From positions 1,302,001 to 1,366,000 of the forward strand of contig NZ_CP054010.1 in the NCBI RefSeq assembly GCF_013267595.1: a stretch of DNA of 64,000 bases, given 5' to 3'. The stretch comes from Prevotella melaninogenica. GTDB taxonomy: Bacteria > Bacteroidota > Bacteroidia > Bacteroidales > Bacteroidaceae. Of this stretch, positions 52,648 through 61,697 are shown in pieces. The notes under the pieces were generated by a model that did no database searches, was not told where the DNA came from, and saw only the letters and a program-made list of their open reading frames with translations. Position numbers and translations under genes: made by a program. Within the stretch, counting starts at the first letter, position 1, and each line of letters begins with the position of its first letter.

Positions 52648-53778
52648 TTAATCTTCTAACTTCTGATAGTAACGCAGTGGGGCAATCTTCAAGTCGGGAT
52701 GGAAAAGTTGAATCAAGTCTGAGAGCAACCAATCGGGACGCCAGCTGACCTCCTCAAAGTAGGGTTTACTATCTACCTTACAGCCATATATTTCCTTCGT
52801 ATGATAAGGTTTTAGCTTTGCGTAACCTTGATATTCTGCCAATAAGACTCGGCGATTGAAATTACCATTATAACTTAATATCCAAAAATCACTTTGTGCG
52901 AACTTATCCAGAATCGTTTCAAAAGGCATCGCAAGACTTCCACTATGCTTATCATTTGAATAAGCATAGCATCCATGTGCATCTTTATATAGTAAACCCA
53001 CACTGCTCTCGCCACCTGGTAGATACCACACTGCACCCACTTTTCTGTCAGGTAAGACACTGCGAGTAATCTTACTTTGACTTGCCTTTTGGCTTAAAGA
53101 CTTATAGTTTTGTTTAACAACAGCAAATAAGGAGTCGGCTTCTTGCTCCCGCCCAAAGAGAATACCATAAAACTTCATCCATTCAGCACGCCCTAAAGCA
53201 GAACGTTCCATGTAGTCGGCACATTCAATGATGGGTACTCCTATCTGTTCTAAACGACCATAACCACCATTGTTTTCAAAGGGAGAAAGTAGTATTGCAT
53301 CTGCATTTAGATCTATAATTTGCTCTACATCAGGCTTCATCGCATCACCACAGTCTACAATACCGTCCCTTATTCTTGCACGTTTTTGAATATCAGGGAT
53401 AATCATATACTTCAAATCAGCAACACCAGCAATCGCTTTCTGTGCATGAAGCATCTCAACAAGGTTTGCATGGGCTGTCGTGAAGATAACACTCTTGCGA
53501 AGGGGAATGACCACTTTTGTTCCGTCGTCAGGAACGTTTACATCCTTTCCGCGTTCAACAAGGTAGTAAGTATGTAGAACGGTTCCCGCTTTCCAAGGAT
53601 TCAACAAACGTACAATTACATAATCTTTCGTACGTTCGATTGTAATATTTCGAGCATACTGTAGTTCTATTTTGTCTCCTTTCTCTTCTTTATCGCTTTT
53701 ATCAGCCACTTGCTTTTGATGATTACCACACGATAAAAACAATAAAACGGAGAGGGTAAATACTAATAATTGCCGCAT
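52648..53778 (-). CDS. ABC transporter substrate-binding lipoprotein (BtuF/FecB-like)
   Basis: About 376 aa. Lipoprotein signal MRQLLVFTLSVLLFLSC (Cys 17). Helical-backbone periplasmic binding protein features: VVIPLRKSVIFTTAHANLVEML, AIAGVADLKYMI, LNADAILLSPFENNGGYGRLEQIGVPIIECADYMERSALGRAEWMKFYG. The start at 53778 is preferred over 53799 because it begins the signal peptide directly. Probably binds cobalamin or an iron complex; substrate not readable. Confidence 0.9.
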   Translation of the reverse strand: MRQLLVFTLSVLLFLSCGNHQKQVADKSDKEEKGDKIELQYARNITIERTKDYVIVRLLNPWKAGTVLHTYYLVERGKDVNVPDDGTKVVIPLRKSVIFTTAHANLVEMLHAQKAIAGVADLKYMIIPDIQKRARIRDGIVDCGDAMKPDVEQIIDLNADAILLSPFENNGGYGRLEQIGVPIIECADYMERSALGRAEWMKFYGILFGREQEADSLFAVVKQNYKSLSQKASQSKITRSVLPDRKVGAVWYLPGGESSVGLLYKDAHGCYAYSNDKHSGSLAMPFETILDKFAQSDFWILSYNGNFNRRVLLAEYQGYAKLKPYHTKEIYGCKVDSKPYFEEVSWRPDWLLSDLIQLFHPDLKIAPLRYYQKLED

Positions 53779-53905
53779 AAACAAAGATTTATCATGCAAA
53801 AATACAAAAAAAGAAAGATTCTTTTGCTTGATAAGAATATTTTTTATACTTTAGCCCACAAATTTATTAAACAATCTAAATCTATTAAACTAAACGACTA
53901 ACACC

Positions 53906-55372
53906 ATGGCAGAAGAAAAGACTAACGAACTTGGTAACCACATTGAGATGAAAAAAGTTTGGGAACTTTTAGCCATCCTCGTGGTTACAGCCATTATTTG
54001 GAATCTTCCCACAAGCAGTTTTGGCATTGATGGGTTGACCGTAGTACAGCAACGCGTTATTGCAATCTTTGTGTTTGCCACCTTATCGTGGCTAACAGAG
54101 TGCATCCCTGCATGGGCAACGTCGCTGAGTATTATGTCTATCATGTGCGTCACCGTATCTAAAAACGCTTTTGGAGTCTTCAAAGGCGACGGTATAGGTG
54201 AGTTACTTGACTCAAAGGAAATCATGGCATCCTTTGCTGACCCTATCATTATGCTCTTCCTTGCGGGCTTTATTTTAGCGATAGCGGCATCGAAGTCGGG
54301 ACTTGACACGCTCTTGGCACGTAATCTTATTAAGCCTTTTGGTAATAAGAGTGAGAATGTTCTTTTGGGATTCCTGCTTATTACAGGACTCTTCTCAATG
54401 TTCATCTCAAATACTGCAACAGCCGCATTGATGCTTACTTTCCTTACTCCAGTCTTTGCTGCGCTACCTGCTAATGGTAAGGGACGTATTGCCTTGACAA
54501 TGTCTATTCCTATTGCAGCCAACCTCGGTGGTATGGGAACACCGATTGGAACACCTCCGAACCTTATTGCTATTAAATATCTCAATGACCCAGCTGGTCT
54601 TAATATGAATATTGACTTCATGCACTGGATGGCTTTCATGGCACCGCTTGTGATAGTTCTGCTTTTGTTGTCATGGAGAATTATTCTTTACTTCTTCCCA
54701 TTCACACAGAAGACTATTCATCTGAAGATTGATGGTGAGGTACACCGTGGATGGCGTATGTGGGTTGTTATCATAACCTTTATTGTAACAATCCTTCTAT
54801 GGGTAATTCCAAAGGATGTCACAGGTATTGACACCAATACTGTTTCAATGATTCCAATGGCAATCTTCGCTATCACTGGTGTTATCACTGCAAAGGATAT
54901 GCAGGAGATTAACTGGAGTGTCATCTGGATGGTTGCAGGAGGTTTTGCTATTGGCTTGGGAATGAACGGTTCAGGCTTGGCAGATGCTGCTATCGAGAGT
55001 ATTCCATTCGGCAATTGGAGTCCTATCGTTATCCTTGCTATCTCTGGTTTGATTTGTTACTTCCTCTCTAACTTTATTTCAAACACAGCCACTGCAGCGC
55101 TGTTGGTTCCAATCCTTGCTGTAGTATGTCGTGGTATGGATCATAATCTCGATGGTATTGGCGGTACAAGCACTGTCCTCATCGGTATTGCCATTGCTGC
55201 CTCTACTGCAATGTGTCTCCCTATCTCTACGCCACCGAATGCTATTGCTTACTCAACAGGACTTGTGAAGCAGAATGATATGCTTAAGGTGGGTCTGACC
55301 AGCGGTGTTGTTTCCCTTATCTTGGGTTACATCTTACTTTATTTCATTGGTCAGATACACTTCCTTGGATAA
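53906..55372 (+). CDS. DASS/SLC13-family anion symporter
   Basis: 488 aa, 11-12 transmembrane segments. Contains the duplicated SNT motifs characteristic of divalent-anion:Na+ symporters (ISNTATAALMLTFLTP near ~170 and ISNTATAALLVPIL near ~395) and GMGTPIGTPPNLI / PISTPPNAIAYSTG re-entrant loop motifs. Probably imports a dicarboxylate, citrate or similar anion using sodium. Divergent from the ABC binding-protein gene. Confidence 0.92.
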   Translation: MAEEKTNELGNHIEMKKVWELLAILVVTAIIWNLPTSSFGIDGLTVVQQRVIAIFVFATLSWLTECIPAWATSLSIMSIMCVTVSKNAFGVFKGDGIGELLDSKEIMASFADPIIMLFLAGFILAIAASKSGLDTLLARNLIKPFGNKSENVLLGFLLITGLFSMFISNTATAALMLTFLTPVFAALPANGKGRIALTMSIPIAANLGGMGTPIGTPPNLIAIKYLNDPAGLNMNIDFMHWMAFMAPLVIVLLLLSWRIILYFFPFTQKTIHLKIDGEVHRGWRMWVVIITFIVTILLWVIPKDVTGIDTNTVSMIPMAIFAITGVITAKDMQEINWSVIWMVAGGFAIGLGMNGSGLADAAIESIPFGNWSPIVILAISGLICYFLSNFISNTATAALLVPILAVVCRGMDHNLDGIGGTSTVLIGIAIAASTAMCLPISTPPNAIAYSTGLVKQNDMLKVGLTSGVVSLILGYILLYFIGQIHFLG

Positions 55373-55411
55373 GGTCTTCGCTCCCTATAATCATATTTAT
55401 ATCAGAATATT

Positions 55412-56113
55412 ATGAGCAAGTTGTTTAATTACTTAGCACTACTCTTGGTTGTATTACCTTTCACGAGTTGTCAAGAAAAGAAGGCGGAGGCTAATGTTCC
55501 AAAGTGGATTCTTTCTATGGTAAGTGATAGTAAGAATACAAGTGCTGAGACAGACTTCTCAAATATATTGTCTGACAAGAGCGTTCCTTACATTGGTTAT
55601 ATTGGAACGGACTATCAGAAGTTCTCGATAGACCTTCAAAAAGTACAACGAATAGATGATAATCAATATGATGTCAGCGGCATTACCATTGTCAAGAACA
55701 ATCGTTGTGACTTCCGTGGAACCATTGATATCGTTGAGAATAGGGAATTTACACATCCTACGTATGGTGTAGACGACTCTATGAAGGGTCAGTTCACGCG
55801 TCGTGGGTGTAGTATTGCGAAATATAATTTAGAAGAAGAAGCCAGCCAAACGGGAAGCGGTGTCTTCACTGGTTATCTGCTGTTCTATTGGTACGAAACC
55901 AATGATGGTAAGTTCGTTTATGATGATATTGATAGTCATTCGGACTCCTATTGTAACAACCAATATGCAGGAACATGGAAAAGTAACAAGACAAAAAAGT
56001 CTAAACCATGTGCATGGGGGCAATACCGAGTGCCGAACAGCGGAGACCTTGATGTAGGGGCAGGGGAGTTCTCTGTCAATCCTAAGTACGCTAAGAATGG
56101 CTGGGAAAAGTAG
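55412..56113 (+). CDS. Hypothetical lipoprotein
   Basis: 233 aa; signal peptide with lipobox PFTSC (Cys ~20). Mature part beta-rich (DVSGITIVKNNRCDFRGTIDIVE, GVFTGYLLFYWYETNDGKFVYDD) with four or five Cys and a Trp/Tyr-rich C-terminus. No family recognised. Thirty-nine bases after the DASS gene, possibly co-transcribed, and ends before a strong terminator. Confidence 0.75.
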   Translation: MSKLFNYLALLLVVLPFTSCQEKKAEANVPKWILSMVSDSKNTSAETDFSNILSDKSVPYIGYIGTDYQKFSIDLQKVQRIDDNQYDVSGITIVKNNRCDFRGTIDIVENREFTHPTYGVDDSMKGQFTRRGCSIAKYNLEEEASQTGSGVFTGYLLFYWYETNDGKFVYDDIDSHSDSYCNNQYAGTWKSNKTKKSKPCAWGQYRVPNSGDLDVGAGEFSVNPKYAKNGWEK

Positions 56114-56230
56114 TAAGGGGTAAGTAAGCAAGACGGAATTTTATTCGCTTGAGCTCTGCTACAACCAATAAAACTTGTCAGACGACGTCACACAAAGATA
56201 AGACGTCTATCTGTAGATATCCTATCAAAA

Positions 56231-56259
56231 GGGGGTACACGCTCTGTGTACCCCTTTTT
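56231..56259 (+). terminator. Rho-independent terminator
   Basis: Stem GGGGTACAC / GTGTACCCC, loop GCTCT, followed by TTTTT. Ends the DASS-lipoprotein unit just before the IS element. Confidence 0.88.
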
Positions 56260-56294
56260 CATTTCTCAGATACACGTTATTTGCAGGCTAATTC

Positions 56295-56298
56295 TTTG
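56295..56298 (+). promoter_or_regulatory. -33 half of a promoter split by the IS element
   Basis: TTTG. Joined across the IS (one target copy removed), it would lie exactly 19 bases before TATGTTTG at 57790-57797, forming a consensus promoter for the yhcH-like gene. Confidence 0.7.
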
Positions 56299-56305
56299 TT
56301 TTCAG

Positions 56306-56314
56306 AAAATAAAT
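56306..56314. repeat. Left target-site duplication of the IS element
   Basis: AAAATAAAT, identical to 57778-57786. Confidence 0.9.
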
Positions 56315-57777
56315 TATTGGTGTCCGATAAAACTTTTTTTGCGTTCATATCTTTTTAATTCAGAATAATAAAAAAAACGGGCTGATTGTTTTGCACATTC
56401 AGCCCTTCTTATTTCCTTTGTAGTTGTCAAAATAAAACAATGAAATAAGATGAACAAAAGTACACATTTTATCGGACAGCCACTATATGTTCAACTGTTA
56501 AACTATTTTAATCGTGATAAAATTCTCTCTCTGAGCCAAGCTCAGGGAGGTGAACACTATATAAAGAAGTTTGATGCATGGCATCATCTTGTCGTCATGC
56601 TTTATGCAGTAATGATGCGTTTAGACTCTCTGCGTGAGATAAAGGCCTCTCTCTTTGCTAATGTTAATCGCTTTAATCATCTTGGTTTAAAGCATTTTCC
56701 TTGTCGAAGTACCTTGTCAGATGCAAACAAACGCCGAGATTCCGAGATATTCGGTTCGATCTATATGAACTTATATGAGAAATATCGCCATGAACTTTAC
56801 TCGGACAGCCGAAATTGTGGACAGCCCAAATGGCTGAAGAATCTAAAGATAATAGATTCTACGACAATCAGTCTGTTTTCTAACCTGGTCTTTAAAGGAG
56901 TAGGACGTAATCCCAAAACTGGTAAGAAGAAGGGTGGAATAAAAGTACATACAGAGATATTTGCCAATGAGAATGTTCCAAGCGATATCAAGTTCACATC
57001 TGCAGCTAGTCATGATCAATTTGCACTTATCCCAGAACGATACGCCAATGAGGAACTGATTGCTTTTGACAGAGCCTATATAAACTATGAAAAGTTCTCT
57101 GAACTGACTCAAAGAGGCGTTATATATGTAACTAAGATGAAAAATAATCTTAGCTTTGAAAGGATTGCTGATACGGATTACCAGATGACTACAGATTATG
57201 GAGTTGTACGCGTAGAAACCATTCTCTTCCATAAGCATACAAAGGAAAAAGATATTTACCATAAAGCAAGAAAAATCACATATCAGGATAAGACCAAGAA
57301 AGGGAAAATCAGATTCATATCACTGCTGACCAATGATTTTCAGATGTCGGCAGAAGATATTATAGCTATCTATAAGAGACGATGGCAAATAGAAACCTTA
57401 TTTAAACAAATAAAACAGAATTTCCCGCTAAGATACTTCTATGGAGAGAGTGCGAATGCTATAAAAATACAAATATGGATTACGCTTATAGCCAATCTGC
57501 TTATAACCCTAGTGAAGAACAAAATAAAGAGACCTTGGAGCTTCTCAGGCTTGGCAACAATGATAAGAATTTTACTTATGAGTTATGTCGCAATACAAAG
57601 TTTCTTTGAGCAGCCACATAGAGACTGGGATAGATTGATTACCCAAGTAAAAGCCCCACCAGAAGAGTTGTCATTATTCTAGGGGGCTTGGAATTTGAAA
57701 TTAGAACTAATCATGCCTATTTCAGCAGGATTGAGAGAGGATATTGCAGTATATGGAGGTTTTATCGGACAGCAATA
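56315..57777 (+). mobile_element. IS4-family insertion sequence, complete (1463 bp)
   Basis: Bounded by inverted repeats TATTGGTGTCCGATAAAAC (left) and the complement of TATTGCTGTCCGATAAAAC (right), one mismatch in 19. Flanked by a perfect 9-bp target duplication AAAATAAAT (56306-56314 and 57778-57786). One intact transposase gene. Inside the left end a GGGCTGA / TCAGCCC stem (56379-56405) may block read-through into the transposase. Confidence 0.95.
56450..57682 (+). CDS. IS4-family transposase
   Basis: 410-aa DDE transposase. Catalytic acidic residues appear in LKIIDSTTISLF (~D142) and LIAFDRAYINYEKF (~D206), and the IS4 YREK motif in YKRRWQIETLFKQIK (~E316). N-terminal DUF4372-type region (FNRDKILSLSQAQGGEHYIKKFDAWHHLVVMLYA). 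No frameshift or stop, so the element may be active. Confidence 0.96.
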   Translation: MNKSTHFIGQPLYVQLLNYFNRDKILSLSQAQGGEHYIKKFDAWHHLVVMLYAVMMRLDSLREIKASLFANVNRFNHLGLKHFPCRSTLSDANKRRDSEIFGSIYMNLYEKYRHELYSDSRNCGQPKWLKNLKIIDSTTISLFSNLVFKGVGRNPKTGKKKGGIKVHTEIFANENVPSDIKFTSAASHDQFALIPERYANEELIAFDRAYINYEKFSELTQRGVIYVTKMKNNLSFERIADTDYQMTTDYGVVRVETILFHKHTKEKDIYHKARKITYQDKTKKGKIRFISLLTNDFQMSAEDIIAIYKRRWQIETLFKQIKQNFPLRYFYGESANAIKIQIWITLIANLLITLVKNKIKRPWSFSGLATMIRILLMSYVAIQSFFEQPHRDWDRLITQVKAPPEELSLF

Positions 57778-57786
57778 AAAATAAAT
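57778..57786. repeat. Right target-site duplication of the IS element
   Basis: AAAATAAAT, identical to 56306-56314. Confidence 0.9.
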
Positions 57787-57789
57787 ACG

Positions 57790-57797
57790 TATGTTTG
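57790..57797 (+). promoter_or_regulatory. -7 half of the promoter split by the IS element
   Basis: TATGTTTG, 36 bases before the yhcH-like ATG. With the IS in place the sequence at the -33 position (57767-57770) is GGAC, not TTTG. Confidence 0.75.
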
Positions 57798-57833
57798 CAG
57801 CAGTTTTCTATAACATTTAGTAAATCCAAGAAC

Positions 57834-58280
57834 ATGATAATAGCAGATTTAAGCGCATGCCATCGCTACTACGGCTTACATCCAAGAATGAAGGAAATGC
57901 TGGAGTATATACTCCAACATGATTTCAGCCAACAAGAAGCAGGACGCATAACCCTCGATGCTGACGGCCTCTTCATCAATTTAGACGAAGTAGAACTGAA
58001 GCGTAAAGAAGCGCAACGATTAGAGTTCCACAAGAACTATATTGATATTCAAGTACCCTTATTACAGGATGAGACAATGGGCTGGACAGCTTTATCTGAC
58101 TTAGATGAGCCTGATATTGCCTATAATCCTGAGCGAGATTGCGGCTTTTATACACAAGGAGCAAAGGAATACTTCCATGTTAAGCCAGGGCAATTCACCA
58201 TCTTCTTCCCAGAGGATGCCCATGCACCTATCATTGGAGAAGGGAAACAAAGAAAGTTAGTGGGGAAGATTAGGGTGTAG
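57834..58280 (+). CDS. YhcH/YjgK/YiaL family protein
   Basis: 148 aa from MIIADLSACHRYYGLHPRMK. DUF386 cupin features: EFHKNYIDIQVPLLQDETMGWTAL, FYTQGAKEYFHVKPGQFTIFFPEDAHAPII. The E. coli relative acts as a sugar-acid (sialic acid) anomerase. The frame is open further upstream, but the extension (from 57744) starts inside the IS element. Its promoter has been split by that IS. Confidence 0.9.
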   Translation: MIIADLSACHRYYGLHPRMKEMLEYILQHDFSQQEAGRITLDADGLFINLDEVELKRKEAQRLEFHKNYIDIQVPLLQDETMGWTALSDLDEPDIAYNPERDCGFYTQGAKEYFHVKPGQFTIFFPEDAHAPIIGEGKQRKLVGKIRV

Positions 58281-58345
58281 GGGAGCCTCCCCCAACCCCT
58301 CCGAACCGAAGGTCACTGACCGAAGGGAAGTAATGGGAGGGGAGT
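58278..58345. repeat. GC-rich palindromic element M after yhcH
   Basis: GGAGCCTCCCCCAACCCCTCC, GGTCACTGACC palindrome with GAAGGGAAGTAA, GGGAGGGGAG. Overlaps the stop codon region of the yhcH-like gene. Confidence 0.75.
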
Positions 58346-58349
58346 TCAA

Positions 58350-58440
58350 AAGGATGTACGCTGCGTACATGTGGTGCTAAGGACCAGCACACTTGGTGCG
58401 AATGCTCAGCACATTTGGTGTTGAGGCTTAACCACATCTT
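58350..58440. repeat. AGCACA..TTGGTG repeat units
   Basis: TACGCTGCGTACATGTGGTG inverted unit followed by two related units (CAGCACACTTGGTG, CAGCACATTTGGTG). Non-coding in all frames as far as I can tell. Confidence 0.55.
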
Positions 58441-58501
58441 TATATGATATTAGTATAAGAGCGAATTGACGTTTGGGAGGGTTTATATTGGCAATAAAAA
58501 C

Positions 58502-58555
58502 AATTGACCTACAACTAAAGTGAGTGAATCTTCGTACTTTAGTTGTAGGTCAATT
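58502..58555. repeat. Perfect 20-bp inverted repeat
   Basis: Arms AATTGACCTACAACTAAAGT (58502-58521) and its exact complement (58536-58555), with a 14-base loop. No strong T-tract directly after it (TACTTTTAT). A strong RNA hairpin or small palindromic element. Confidence 0.8.
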
Positions 58556-58667
58556 ACTTTTATATAAATTGGTTACGAGCTAATGCCTTACATCTATAAC
58601 CTGCCTATTTGATTTTACAAAAACAAGGATTGAAATCTTAATAGCCTATTTCAAGCCTTGTCCTATT

Positions 58668-58704
58668 TGCCTCCCCTCCTTTCGGAGGGGTCGGGGGAGG
58701 TTTT
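58668..58704. repeat. GC-rich palindromic element N, terminator-like
   Basis: GCCTCCCCTCC TTTC GGAGGGG...GGGGGAGG followed by TTTTTT, located just beyond the TonB receptor stop. It is shaped like a plus-strand terminator but is a member of the palindromic family. Confidence 0.65.
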
Positions 58705-58710
58705 TTCTCA

Positions 58711-61206
58711 TTAGAAATGCACCCTAAAGTCTACACCCATTTGGAATGGATTACCCATCTGAGCAAAGGTGTAGCGTGTACCAGTAGCAGCACTCTGAAC
58801 AGCAAAACTGTTGTATTTCGTATCTGTCAGATTACGCACCCATAGGTTGACATGCAGCAGACCAAAGTCTGCATCGGCATGAGCACCTAAGACAGCATAG
58901 AAGTTCTGACCGATAGAGTTCTGTTCATCCCAGTAGGTCTTACCCTGCGCAGAGAGGTTGAGTCCCACTGTGACACTACGCAAATGGAAACGATTTGATG
59001 GGTCGAGCAAGGCTGCAGGATCAACGTCTATACTGTAATCAGTATTGGCACCCAGTGTATGCTGTGGCACGAAAGGAACACGCTTATCCTTATAATTAAC
59101 TGTTCCTACTCCAGCGATAGAGTCCTTATACTCATCAAACTGAGCACTTGTAAAGCCATAGCTAAGACCATATGATAGTTTATTGTCCAAGGCTACACCA
59201 CGGAGTGTTGCCTCCAAACCACAAGAATGACTGTGGCCTGCATTTGTCATCACACGTCCGAAACCATAGTTGCCAGCCATTACAGAGAGTTGCTGATTGC
59301 GAATCTGCATATAATAAGCAGCAAGGTCAAGATGAAGTTGGTTGTTTAAGAGATTGAGATGCGCTCCCACCTCATAGTTCCAGCTTGTCTCTGGCTTATA
59401 TTCGATTGTCTTTGCAATGCGCTCATAGTAAGCTTCATCATGTGCAATATCCACATCAGCACGTGCCTTATTGGCAGCTTGTGAGGTCTCAGTCTGAAGT
59501 ACATCAGAGAACATCTCGAAGTTATAACCGCCTGCACGATAGCCCTTTGACCATGTCGCATAGACATTGCTACCATCCTGAAGACGATAAGTCAAACCAA
59601 GTTTTGGAAGGAACTGTTTGAAATTATCATGCTCACTATGCTTTAATGCTGAAGTAATAACAGGATTAATGGTTATGCCCATCACACTTTCCTGCAATGC
59701 TACACGTGCAGATGTCTCATAGTCAATGCTTACGCGCGAATAATCATAGCGCAACCCCAAAGTCGCCATCAAGCGATCAGAAAGTTCAATATTACTCTCA
59801 TGGTAAACACCTAAGTTGAGGGTTGGCGTACGGAAGACACCCGGAACAGGGTCCATTGTCATATTTATGTTGACTCCACCTGCCGCAGCAATAGCTGCAG
59901 CCGTGCTTGCACGTGCTGTTTTATTGGCAAGTTCCTCTGACATTCCACCTGCAATCAATCTCTGTGCCATACCCCTTGCCATCGCATTGAGCATACCGTT
60001 ATAAGCATAGTCGGTAATCTTCTTAGACAGGTAGCTGTTCATGTCTTGGTCGAAATAAACAGGAGCCGTTGTCTTCAACCACTGATAAGAACCAAAAGCA
60101 CCGAAGGTCCAATACCACTTGCTATTATTACGGCTCTTGATAGAAAGTTCCTCTGTCACCGTATTCCCTAATTGACGCTGTGTAAGGTGCATGAAGTCCT
60201 GCGGACGATAGTCTATATCCATGAGCATATAGTCACGGAGGAACTGCCAAGAAGTCATCGAATTGATATCAAATCCGTTTCCTGCATATTTAATACCCAG
60301 CCCTGTACTGATGATATTACGGCGGTAATTGCCTTGACGATTTTGGTTAGGCGATTGCGTACCAACCTTCAATCCATAAAGTGGTGAGGTGATTGTGGCA
60401 GAAGATAGTTCGTCTTCCGTCACCACCTGACCATATGGAAAGCCATTCTGTCGAGTATATTGATAGTCAGCAATGAAGTCAAAGTTAAGTCTGTCTGTTG
60501 GACGCCAAAGGAAACGTCCCTTACCACCAAACTCATTGATAAGGTCGGCATGTGAGCCATCATACTGATTACGGAAGAATCCATTTTGCCCTCCATAGAA
60601 GCCAGCTACCGAGAATGCCATCTTATCATTCAGTTTCTCATAATGACTTGCCTCAATCTGACGATGCAGTTTCGAACCAATAGAGAGTTTTACATCCGTC
60701 CCTTGATATTGGAAAGGGTTACGACTATAGAGTCGAATCAGTCCACCTTCGGTATTCATACCATAAAGTGTACCCTGCGGACCATGTAGAACGTCGATGC
60801 GGTCGATATCGTATGTGTGGAAATTAAACGCACTCTTGCTTAAGATTGGCATACCATCTACATAAATACCCACGGCTGGTGAGTAGACACGTGAGCCGAT
60901 ACCGCGCATATATATAGAAGATGTGTAACGGCTTCCGTACTCAGGCATAGAGAATGATGGGACAAACACAGAGAGATTACGAACATCCTGCACATTGAGG
61001 CTACGAATCAAATCACCATTGAAAGAAGTGCTGCTCAATGGTTGCTGGCGCAGACGGAAAGCCTCCTTTGGTTGGTCTATGACGACAACTTCGTCAATAT
61101 CATAGACGCGAGAAGTATCTCCGCTTTCGATAATGTTGTTAGCTTGCATTCCTATCGGTAAAGATGACGCCATTAAAAGGGCAATACTAAGTTTAGACTT
61201 AATCAT
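58711..61206 (-). CDS. TonB-dependent outer membrane receptor
   Basis: 831 aa. Signal peptide (LSIALLMASSLPIGMQA), TonB-box-like DIDEVVVIDQPKE (~37-50), plug domain (VQDVRNLSVFVPSFSM, SSIYMRGIGSRVYSPAVGIYVDGMP, VLHGPQGTLYGMNTEGGLIRL) and a 22-strand-type barrel ending FQMGVDFRVHF. Unlike SusC it lacks a carboxypeptidase-like domain, and no SusD follows, so it resembles siderophore, haem or cobalamin receptors. The BtuF/FecCD pair at 51.6-53.8 kb could be its inner-membrane partner, by inference only. Confidence 0.92.
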   Translation of the reverse strand: MIKSKLSIALLMASSLPIGMQANNIIESGDTSRVYDIDEVVVIDQPKEAFRLRQQPLSSTSFNGDLIRSLNVQDVRNLSVFVPSFSMPEYGSRYTSSIYMRGIGSRVYSPAVGIYVDGMPILSKSAFNFHTYDIDRIDVLHGPQGTLYGMNTEGGLIRLYSRNPFQYQGTDVKLSIGSKLHRQIEASHYEKLNDKMAFSVAGFYGGQNGFFRNQYDGSHADLINEFGGKGRFLWRPTDRLNFDFIADYQYTRQNGFPYGQVVTEDELSSATITSPLYGLKVGTQSPNQNRQGNYRRNIISTGLGIKYAGNGFDINSMTSWQFLRDYMLMDIDYRPQDFMHLTQRQLGNTVTEELSIKSRNNSKWYWTFGAFGSYQWLKTTAPVYFDQDMNSYLSKKITDYAYNGMLNAMARGMAQRLIAGGMSEELANKTARASTAAAIAAAGGVNINMTMDPVPGVFRTPTLNLGVYHESNIELSDRLMATLGLRYDYSRVSIDYETSARVALQESVMGITINPVITSALKHSEHDNFKQFLPKLGLTYRLQDGSNVYATWSKGYRAGGYNFEMFSDVLQTETSQAANKARADVDIAHDEAYYERIAKTIEYKPETSWNYEVGAHLNLLNNQLHLDLAAYYMQIRNQQLSVMAGNYGFGRVMTNAGHSHSCGLEATLRGVALDNKLSYGLSYGFTSAQFDEYKDSIAGVGTVNYKDKRVPFVPQHTLGANTDYSIDVDPAALLDPSNRFHLRSVTVGLNLSAQGKTYWDEQNSIGQNFYAVLGAHADADFGLLHVNLWVRNLTDTKYNSFAVQSAATGTRYTFAQMGNPFQMGVDFRVHF

Positions 61207-61247
61207 ATAATCTTATTTCTAATGTTTTTATAAATCGTTAATGATGA

Positions 61248-61255
61248 CAAAGGTA
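61248..61255 (-). promoter_or_regulatory. -7 box of the TonB receptor promoter
   Basis: Minus-strand TACCTTTG, 42 bases before the ATG, with TTGT about 19 bases upstream. An ATTAGGA/TCCTAAT-like palindrome (CCTAATTTATTAGG, 61280-61293) lies just upstream and could be an operator. Confidence 0.6.
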
Positions 61256-61434
61256 AGCATAAAAAATATAATAAACAATCCTAATTTATTAGGAATATTA
61301 CAAATATTCTGTTGAGATACAGCCATATAAGTTGGACTGGATTAGAATGAAGAAAGGACTTATTCTATCAGCTACCACTTATAAATGTGTCAGGATTTTA
61401 TCATTATGTAAAAATCAATACATGATGAATTGGG

Positions 61435-61535
61435 CTCAAAGAGATGCCCTTTAGGCTTCTTAAAGACGCTCTATTGAATCCTTACTAACGCCCTTTTGAA
61501 GTCTAATTAGGCACCTTTTACTTTGCTGTTTTGTA
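61435..61535. repeat. Interspersed repeat (GGGCGTTAGTAAG family), copy c, inverted
   Basis: CTTACTAACGCCC (61481-61493) with AGGCTTCTTAAAGACGCTC and TGAAGTCTAATTAGGCACC; reverse complement of the copies at 9731 and 22782. Confidence 0.7.
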
Positions 61536-61572
61536 ACTATCTGATTGCTTGCTACTTATAATGGAAATAAAA

Positions 61573-61612
61573 ATAGCCGTTTTTACCCTAAGAATAAGGT
61601 AAAAACGGCTAT
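61573..61612. terminator. Bidirectional terminator-like hairpin
   Basis: Perfect 15-bp arms ATAGCCGTTTTTACC (61573-61587) and GGTAAAAACGGCTAT (61598-61612) with a 10-base loop, ~85 bases beyond the end of the zinc-ribbon gene (minus strand). Confidence 0.7.
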
Positions 61613-61697
61613 CGAAATGTAAATAAAATTCTAAACTACTGGAGGTCTGTTTCCGATGTAAAGTCTGTTGAAAGTTCTATCTAACGCGTACTTTTTA

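Noticed and set aside
57744..57834. N-terminal 30-residue extension of the yhcH-like protein
   Set aside because: It begins inside the IS right end and crosses the -7 promoter box, so it cannot be ancestral coding sequence.
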